Shown here piece after piece: positions 56,427 through 64,000 of a DNA stretch of 64,000 bases; within the stretch, counting starts at the first letter, position 1; every line of letters begins with the position of its first letter. The notes under the pieces were generated by a model. It searched no databases. It saw nothing but the letters and a program-made list of their open reading frames with translations, and was not told where the DNA came from. The position numbers were made by a program, and so were the translations under genes. The DNA is from Carya illinoinensis (lineage: Eukaryota; Streptophyta; Magnoliopsida; Fagales; Juglandaceae), in the NCBI RefSeq assembly GCF_018687715.1, contig NC_056765.1, forward strand, positions 3,977,501 through 4,041,500, read 5' to 3'.

Positions 56427-58303
56427 TAGGGGTGAGTTCGGTCCGGTCCGGGGAGGTTTTGTGGACTGGACCGGACCTATTCGGTCCAGGGTTTTCCCAC
56501 CCTGGACCGGACCGAACTCCATCAGTACCGGTCCGGTCCGGTCCTATTCGGTCCAGTTGGTCCATTCGGTCTAAGGTTGACTTTTTTTTTTTTTTTTTTT
56601 TTTTATATCTAATGACATTTTTTTTAATACTTATGTAATTATATTGTAATATATTTAATATATATACATATAGTATACTATTATATATATATATATTAGT
56701 AATATGCTAATACTATTAGTTTATTAGTAATAATACTATAACTAATAAATATATGTAATAATAACTATACTATAACTAATAACTATATGTAATAATAGTA
56801 ATAGTGATAACTATATATGTAACTATATGTAATACTAATAAATAATACTATTAGTCTATTAGTACTAATAACTATACTAATATTAATAACTATACTAGTA
56901 CTAATACTATAACTAATAACTATATGTAATGATAGTAATACTATATGTAATACTATATTAAATAATAGTAATACTCTTATTACTAATACTCTATGTAGTT
57001 ATAGTGATTTAATACTAACATATTATATATTAAGCTAACTATACTAATACTATTATAAATTTACAAATATATGATATATTATAATTTATTCTATAACTTT
57101 TATAATATGTTAATACATTAATATATATACTAGTATTATATATATATATATATTTTTGATCGGTTATACTAGTACTATATATTATAGTTAATAGTTATAC
57201 ATTAAAGAATGTAGTAATACATTGATACTAAATATATATAGTTATAGACTTATAATGATTTAGTTATTATGAATTTATGATTAGTATAACTATATAATTG
57301 TATTAGTATTAGACTATTAATAATTCAATTTGGCTATATTATATTAGTAATATTAGTTATGTTGAATCAATTAGTTAGTAGACTATATTCTACATCATTA
57401 GTATTAATATAAATATTAGTATTAGTTATAACTATATAGCCTATATTAGAATTGAGTTTTAGAATATATAATAGACTAATAGTATTAGTACAACTATATA
57501 AGTATATTGTATAGTTATATATTAGTTTTAATTATAGTGATTAGTATAATTATATAATAGTAGACTATTAGTATAACTATATATTAGTATTAGTTACTGT
57601 TATGGTGATTTAGTATATTATAATTTATATATTATATTTATACTATAACTCTTATAATATATTAATATATACTAGTACTATATATTATAGTTATATATTA
57701 AATAATATAATAATACATTCATACTAAATATATATAGTTATATTTCTAGTGATTTAGTTATTAACTTATTATGATTAGTATAACTATATAAATTATAATA
57801 GTATTAGACCATTAATATAGCTATATATTAGTAATATTAGTTATGGTAAATCAGTGCTTTAGTATAACTATATAAGTATTAACTATAATGATTTTTATAT
57901 ATTCATTAAATATAAGTATAGTGATATTTAAATTATATTAATTAAAGTGATAAATATACTATATAGCTATACATAGTATTAATTATAGTGATTAGTATAA
58001 CTATATAAATTATATAATAGTATATTAATATTAATAGTAGACTATTAGTATAGGTCACTATAGCTATTGTTGAAGTATTAGTTATAGTGATTTAGTATAA
58101 CTATATTAGTATAACTATAGTCTATATTAGACTATTAATATTTTTTTATACCATATATAATTATATAATTAATTATATACAACTATTATATAAATAATAT
58201 ATATAAATAATATTTTTTTTTTATTTCTATTCGGTCCGGTCCGGTCCAAACAATACAGGTCCGGTCGGTTTTGCTGGTCCGGACCGGCCGATGCTCACCC
58301 CTA
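56427..58303. mobile_element. 1877-bp non-autonomous hAT element in the PGG exon
   Basis: Its ends are TAGGGGTGAG and CTCACCCCTA, and GTTCCAGG flanks both sides (56419-56426 and 58304-58311), the 8-bp duplication of hAT transposons. The first and last 130-150 bases carry GGTCCGGTCC repeats in both orientations. The 1.6-kb core is almost pure A/T (TATAGTTATTAGTA-type words) with no gene. The insertion splits the codons for the Pro-Gly-Gly motif. Confidence 0.9.
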
Positions 58304-58722
58304 GTTCCAGGTGGTTACGAACAAACTACTGGCTTTCCAATATTCTTAAAAAGAAAACTGTTTATGCTCTTTATAATATCTGATGCATTGTCCCTATTTT
58401 CTTCTACAACTTCAGTCTTGATGTTTTTGGGAATCCTCACATCACGTTATGCAGAAGAAGATTTTCTTGAATATTTGCCAAGGCAGATGATAATAGGTCT
58501 TTTGATCCTCTTTTGCTCTGTTGCGACCATGATGATTACTTTTCCAGTGCTCTTTTAATCATCCTATATAAGCAATTACATATTGCAATTCCTCTCATTT
58601 GTCTAACAGGTTTTCCAGTCACATTCTTTGTATGGATTCAGTTCCCCATTCTTAAAGATATAATCAGGTCAACCTATTTCCCAGGTCTCTTCAACAGAAA
58701 GACAAAGTTTAGTTTCAAGTAA

Positions 58723-59101
58723 TCCATTGTGCAATATGCTGTTTTGCAATAAAAGCTTAAGATCTCTTCGGTGGCTGGCAGCGCAAGATATTGCATGCTT
58801 CTAGCAGCTAGGTTGAGGCTACAATCTGGAAGAAGGCTTCAAGTTTGTGCCGCTCAAAAGAATAGAGAGATTCATAAGTTTCTTCATTATCTCACAAGTT
58901 GAAGGACTTGAGAGAAAATTGAAATATTTCTCGTTTGGTAGAAACTTGTTTAATTTGTATATAGCGTGTTTGTAAGACTTGAATATATTAAGATTTTTGG
59001 TTTTGGTGTTTTATTTTATTTTATTTTTATTTATTTATTTTTAATTTTAATAGTTACTACGTCTCTTTTAACTTCATTTTTTAGTTAGTAAATTTCTCCC
59101 T
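58723..59101 (+). other. 3' flank of the ankyrin pseudogene
   Basis: It matches 14024-14377 after the intact copy (TCCATTGTGCAATATG, TGTGCCGCTCAAAAGAATAG, TTTTTAGTTAGTA). The match resumes at 63909 beyond the CACTA element. Confidence 0.7.
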
Positions 59102-59299
59102 CACTACAAGAAAATGCACTTTTTACAGCGTTTTTTTAATTGCTGGAAAAAAATTCGCTGCAGATAGGTATTATATCCAGCGATTTTTACATTGCTACAA
59201 ATAAGCTTGCTATAACCGAACGAAACGGAAACAAAATAAATTATACTATCTATTGCAGCGATTATGTGGATAATAGCAGCAACTATCGGCGCTGCTAAT

Positions 59300-60160
59300 T
59301 AAAAGCTTTTGTTGCAGCGCCTAGGAACGTTGGAACAAGTGAGGCGCCAAACAACATTTCCCTTTATTTCCCCCCAAGTCTTTTCCCCCCAAACAGTACC
59401 AGCGTCCCAAATCATTCCCCCCGTTCCCCCGACCCAGCTTCTTCGGCAAAATCCCCTGCATTTTCCCCCAATCTATCTCCTGCAAATCCCCTGCATTTTC
59501 CCACTGATTATCGGCGCTGGTAAGCTAGGTTTCACAACGCACACACGTGCACGTTGTTCTGTTCGTTTTCGGAGTCTCCATTTTCCCACCTCCTTCTCCA
59601 TCCGGTTGGTGTTTCTCAGCGGCTTTCCTGTACATTTCAAGCAACGAAGACCTTATTGCGAGTTTGGGTGTTCAAGTGGCTCTATATTCGGCTGGGAACT
59701 CACGGTGTTGGGTTCATTTTTGGGAATCGACCGGCGTTGTGTTTTCGGGGACAGATTTTGACAAACTCAGGTATAATGTTTTCTTCTCCCCTTAAGTCGC
59801 ATAAAAGCTCCCCCTTCATGCATGTATTTATGTTGAAGTACCTTGCTTGATTGTTTGCACATTAATTAAATTTTTTTCACTGTCAATCCGATTTCTATCT
59901 TCTTCCTCTCGCACCAAGGGCTTCTGTTTGTTGTGTACGGGGTTGTCTAAGTTGTGGGTATGAGCCTAATAGCAAATTCCAGACTGCCTGAACTGGAAAA
60001 ACAAAGGCTTTTGTGGGTAACATGCATGACCTTTTTCCGTAGCGATTTTCGATATATATGTTAACAGCTTGCTTGTGAACGCTGGAAAGTATGGACACAG
60101 CATGAATTTTTCCGTGTAGTTAATGGATTGGAAATGGAACATTGCTTGATGTTAATTGCA
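59300..60160 (+). other. leader-like region inside the CACTA element
   Basis: GC-richer than its surroundings, with C-rich runs (CCCCCCAAACAG, TTCCCCC). Overlapping open frames of up to 150 codons occur in all three plus frames, none with a domain I recognise. It may be the first exon/leader of the lost transposase or captured host sequence. Confidence 0.3.
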
Positions 60161-61465
60161 GGATGAAAATGGAGGGTGAGGCACCCTCTTCATCCATATC
60201 TGTTGTGGTTTTTATTTTTTTAGTGCCTCTGTTTTATATATTGGGAACAATATTATTGATAATTTTGTAGTTTTTTGAGAAGAATAAAATGGGAAAATTG
60301 AATGGGATAGGAGTGTGAGATCCCTAAGACAATAGTAGTTCCCAGAAGGTCTATGGTCTGCCACTATATCCTTTTAAAAATCTTATTTATCTAATATATT
60401 CATCAGTACTTTTATATGTAACTTTTAGATAGTGAGAATCTCAGATGGCACCGATATCCAACATACCCTAGTTAAAGAGCATTGACATCCGGTTTTGAAC
60501 ATTATGCAAGTCTCTAAATTCTGTGTAATCAACTTAACTTTTTGACAACAACTACATCTCCATCCCGTTCCTTATTTCCATGGAAACTTTTGGGGATGTG
60601 AACAGTATGCATGCCTTATATGCAGGGTATTATTGACATAAATAATTACTGATTAAATTTATGTTTTCTTTCATTAATTTAAATTTATATTAGGACGACC
60701 ATGACGTAGTATTTCGATATTAATATATAAGCATATAGTACACCAATGGGTGCTCCCAAGTATATTAATAATAGCAATATGTGAGTATATGCCATGACAT
60801 CTCCCTGAATGTTACCTACTACATTATTGGTTAACTTCAAAAAGAAATTTATAGAAATTCTACGTATGTGGGTTGTAGCTTTATATTGTGCTCCACCACC
60901 ACATGGTGGCTGGCGGCCTGTACATAGTTATATATATAATTGGTGTTAATTGTCAATTAATATTGAACTTGATTGTCACATCACATGTATATTAGTTAAT
61001 TAGCAGCAATACTCAGTCTGTTTTTTTTCTTCCCTATTTTTTAAGATTTTAGTACTTTAATTTGATCATTACAGTCCTCAGCTAGCTCAATAAGTTTCAT
61101 ATCATAACAGTATAAGCCATGCAGTGAAATTGCTTCGTATTACTTATCTTTTTAAGCAAGAACATGATGCTGTGGCCATGCATGGTTTAGGATGTATACA
61201 GCTCGTTGGTTAGTGTGTTTGAAAAAGGAAATAGTTGAGAATCATGTTTAAGAGGTTTTATGAAAAGTTTTGAGATGTTGTTTTTATTGGATTTTGTTAA
61301 AATTTTGAGAATAATGCTATAAACTATAATATATATTATCCCACCATTATCATATTTATCCATGTGATAATGCTGCTTAATAGCTTTCAAATGATTAATT
61401 AATCCTTGTTTAAAAAATCCAATTAAATGCTGACATATCAGCATTTCATAGATTATTGTGAGATA

Positions 61466-61467
<2 letters not shown>

Positions 61468-61528
<61 letters not shown>
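61468..61528. repeat. (TA)n microsatellite
   Basis: A pure TA run of about 61 bases inside the CACTA element. Confidence 0.9.
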
Positions 61529-61531
<3 letters not shown>

Positions 61532-62724
61532 TAGTGGTGTAGTACTTTCTGGCACTATTATTCTTAGTAAATAATTGTTTTGGCTAGATTATCCTTCAAA
61601 AGTATTAAAATCACAGATAAAAGTCTAGTACTTCCATTTTTCTAATTTTCCTAATTAATCTAGCTAGCGTGCTAAGCTCTGCTTTTTCCACTATAAAAGT
61701 TAAAAATGCAAACTAACATTTTTACAGCGGCTCACTGTTGGAAGTCAAACAATTATTTTTTGGATTTGTCTGTTGGAATACTTTAAACATATTGCCGAAA
61801 CAAAAATGAATGCATGATGGATTAATTTCCCTGTAGCTGCTTGCTTTTCTTTTTAATGGATTCCACAGCTAGCCCGCCCTATGATCTCCATCTAATGTAG
61901 TGCCGTGTTGCCAATGCATTATTAATCATAACATATGCATAATTGTGTAGAACCTAACTTATAATCTGGGATAAATATGAATCTATCAATATATTCTCTC
62001 ATTGATAGATATGTACTGTTAAAGAAGTATCTTCTTCCATGTAATTGGTGTCTTCTTCCATTTAATAATCATTGATGTCATCTACTGTGCTTGGTAATCC
62101 GCTTATAATGGAGATATTTGATTATTTTTTTGCTTCTCGTTTTTCCCAAATGTTTTGCTCATCTTGTTAGAAATGAACTAGCCTCATGTAGGCCTCTTTT
62201 AAAGAAGCAATACAGCTCTGTTTTCAGTTGTAGTATTTAGTAAATGATATTACTTTCTATTGGGATACAGCTCTGCTTTTTTGTATATGGACTGTGTTGG
62301 TATACTGTCTTGCTCATCATGGCATAATAGTACCATGAGGCTATTTTACTTTGTGTGTATCCCCATCACTATATTACTGATCTTGTATTGCTTATAAGTG
62401 ATCCTTACCAGGCATAAAAGAATAATTTGACCAATGAACTTTTCTGCTGGCTGTTTTGTTTCTGAACTTTTCTGCACCATGGTAGACTTCTAATTTGCCG
62501 CCAGAATAAAAAGATTACTTTCCTTTTCTGATCTCTTTTTGGATTCATCAAGATTTCTACCACCCTACCTTTCCCAATTGCATTTATGTCGATTATTCTA
62601 GCTATTTTTCATGGATCTCTCTTCGTTGCATATCATATTCAGTTTTAAAATACATTTCAGATTTGTGACCTGCAAAGTCTATATCTTAAACCTCCCTTCT
62701 TCAAATATCCATGAAAATATTCAA

Positions 62725-62770
62725 AATGTGACACTACTTCCATGAATCGGCATGGAAGTAGTGTCACATT
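62725..62770. repeat. perfect 20-bp hairpin
   Basis: Arms 62725-62744 and 62751-62770 are perfect inverses (starting AATGTGACAC) around the 6-base loop AATCGG. It lies inside the CACTA element. Confidence 0.85.
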
Positions 62771-62993
62771 AGCCTATCATAAAGTTTGCAAGTCATCAAT
62801 GTAATTTCTGCTGCACTTAAAATCCGATTCAGAGTATATATGATACTGTTTGTGTCCACACGCCTACCATGGCCTGAAATGAACAGATTTTACAAAATAG
62901 TACCAAGACACTACTACAACACATATCTTGGTCATATGCTTTTGTGCTCGACTTGATATTGTGTCTACCTTTTTTTTTTTATAACACACATTA

Positions 62994-63028
62994 TCCAAGT
63001 GTATTATAGCGTTAATAATACACTTGGA
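62994..63028. repeat. perfect 14-bp hairpin
   Basis: Arms 62994-63007 (TCCAAGTGTATTAT) and 63015-63028 are perfect inverses with a 7-base loop, 220 bases after the larger hairpin. Confidence 0.8.
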
Positions 63029-63254
63029 CGATTTCTCTTATTATGTTTATTATCACCTCCAACCCATGATACTACTTCCTAATTTAAACATAAGTTTAAA
63101 TTTTTTTACATTAACATGTATATCATTGTGTGTGTTCAACTAGCAATTTCCCCCTACTTGTATCATGCTCCACATGCTAGTTTGTTCTAGAACCTACCAC
63201 TTTTATTATTATGACTTCATATCAAAACCACTCATGCCTTCTTCTTTTTATTAG

Positions 63255-63410
63255 ATGGACAAAAGTTGGATGAGTGAAGGTGATAGACTTCTATCACCTG
63301 TTTACGCTGAAGGGGTTAAAAATTTCTTAACAATGGCACGAACCCATTCCATGGGAAGTGATCGCATTCGGTGTCCATGCCGTATGTTGGCTTCCTTCTT
63401 ATCAGATTAA
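63255..63410 (+). pseudogene. CACTA transposase (TNP2) N-terminal fragment
   Basis: An open frame of 51 codons begins MDKSWMSEGDRLLSPVYAEG and reaches a DRIRCPCR motif. This is the transposase-associated domain that opens TNP2-type transposases (start MDKSWM, a GV.NFL core, then a C-P-C zinc-type motif followed by further Cys/His). After CPCR the frame reads MLASFLSD and stops, so the second half of the zinc motif and the whole catalytic part are gone. The right-end subterminal repeats begin just after it. A splice donor (CGTATG) directly after CPCR could instead mean an exon end whose partner exons were deleted. Confidence 0.75.
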
Positions 63411-63908
63411 AATAAAATACTATCCACGTTATATTAAAACGCTACCAATGATAAACGAATATTTGCAGCGCTCCAATAGTCTTTTACAGCGTTTTATAGC
63501 GCTGTGAATAAACTTATTTGTAGCGTAATTATTAAAACGCTATTAATAATGTCCTGATAGTTGCAGCGTTTCTTGATAGCGCTGCAAATTATTCTGTTTA
63601 TTTGCAGCGAATTTTATGTTATTTGCGACATTAAAGATACGCTGCAGAATGTTTTTCTCAGCGTTGTATGGCCACAGGCAGACTGATATTACCAGCGTTT
63701 TTTTGATTATTCGCAGCGTCATAAAACGCTGTAAATAGTGAAGTATTTGCAGCGTTTTTGGCCTTACGCTAGTTTAATTTATAAGTGAGTATACAAATGC
63801 GACTAACATCCGGCGTATCAAAAAACGCTGTGAATAACTATTACCAGCGTTTTTTGGGGTTATTAGCGACTATTAGTGGCGCTGGAAATGACGTATTTTC
63901 TTGTAGTG

Positions 63909-64000
63909 CCTATTTGTCTTAACTAGTGGATCGGTGCAGCTTTTTAAGCCTAACCATATGGATCTCTCTCTTGTCTCTCTCGATGCAGTCCAGCTTTTCC
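63909..64000 (+). other. 3' flank of the ankyrin pseudogene, continued
   Basis: CCTATTTGTCTTAACTAGTGG and AAGCCTAACCATATGGATCT match 14375-14432 downstream of the intact copy, showing where the interrupted flank resumes. Confidence 0.65.

Larger units (their letters stand above)
52189..58722 (+). pseudogene. second ankyrin/PGG gene copy, inactivated
   Basis: It is homologous exon by exon to 5327-14023. Exon 1 (52189 to about 52520) has two in-frame TGA codons where copy 1 has or implies Trp (52264-52266, 52306-52308). Only the end of the main ankyrin exon survives (about 53635-53684). Exon 3 (about 53822-54052) carries a 73-bp CACTA MITE. Exon 4 is single (54270-54356) and there is one mini-exon from 54719 whose GTATAC donor is lost. 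The acceptor of the next exon has changed from TTTCAG to TTTCAA (near 54920), and TATATATAA adds a stop. The PGG exon (56227 on) is split by an hAT element, then frameshifted near 58540 before the last membrane helix. It cannot make the full protein. A short transcript from surviving parts is not excluded. Confidence 0.85.
59102..63908 (+). mobile_element. CACTA (En/Spm) element, 4807 bp, deletion derivative
   Basis: The left end CACTACAAGAAAAT and right end ATTTTCTTGTAGTG are perfect 14-base inverses. CCT flanks both sides (59099-59101 and 63909-63911). Copy 1 of the gene carries the corresponding unoccupied site near 14377 (TTCTTCCTATTCGTCTT). Subterminal GCAGCG/CAGCGTTTT motifs are dense within 200 bases of the left end and 450 bases of the right end. 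Only the first part of a TNP2-type transposase gene remains (63255-63410). The interior has a pyrimidine-rich leader-like segment (59340-59520), a 61-bp TA run and two perfect hairpins, but no complete gene. Confidence 0.9.

Noticed and set aside
59309..59850. Frames of up to 150 codons in the CACTA leader region
   Set aside because: All three plus frames are open at once in C-rich sequence and none shows a known domain.
1..64000. CRISPR arrays, bacterial operons or phage
   Set aside because: The window is plant nuclear DNA. The spaced repeats seen are LTR or transposon arrays without spacers or cas genes.

Overview
The window is nuclear DNA of a flowering plant, with no bacterial features. 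Genes have GT..AG introns, the sequence is AT-rich, and transposable elements of nearly every plant class are nested in one another. A woody eudicot, perhaps of the order Fagales (walnut/oak group), is my best guess. It rests only on the gene family and the style of the repeats, so treat it as inference.

Layout. 1-1072 is the end of a CACTA element carrying a CGCTCGAGCG-rich cluster. 1112-4809 is a tandemly duplicated non-coding block, and its first copy was split by a 5'-truncated LINE. 5327-14023 holds the only gene that looks intact, an ankyrin/PGG membrane protein gene (ACD6/ITN1-like). Twelve exons read in one frame for 807 codons, including a duplicated exon and an array of five 45-54 nt mini-exons. 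15329-27375 is a PIF/Harbinger transposon with a transposase reading right and a Myb/SANT-like ORF1 reading left. Its transposase is split by a young gag-only LTR retrotransposon (16658-23197) with near-identical 1132-bp LTRs.

27.9-28.8 kb carries a broken CIPK protein-kinase gene. 30.3-35.5 kb holds minus-strand Ty3/gypsy and Ty1/copia fragments joined end to end. 36.4 kb has a SINE-like insertion with 13-bp target duplications. 37-43 kb is mostly low-complexity and unassigned DNA with a probable solo copia-type LTR. 43.3-49.9 kb is an old LTR retrotransposon on the minus strand with decayed coding capacity.

52189-58722 is a second copy of the ankyrin/PGG gene, now a pseudogene. It has nonsense codons, has lost most of its ankyrin exon, carries a 73-bp CACTA MITE in exon 3, and has a 1.9-kb hAT element exactly in the codons of the PGG motif. 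Just downstream, a 4.8-kb CACTA element (59102-63908) lies in the shared 3' flank, where copy 1 provides the empty site.

How it fits together: the window is a segmental duplication of one defence-type gene. One copy stayed open and elaborated its exons while the other collected insertions. No complete multi-gene pathway is encoded. The most unusual item is the phase-matched mini-exon array in the intact gene. Next are the evenly spaced AACGG boxes in front of the Harbinger transposase and the 51-bp (17-codon) CTCGAG-rich array in the gag-only retrotransposon LTR.
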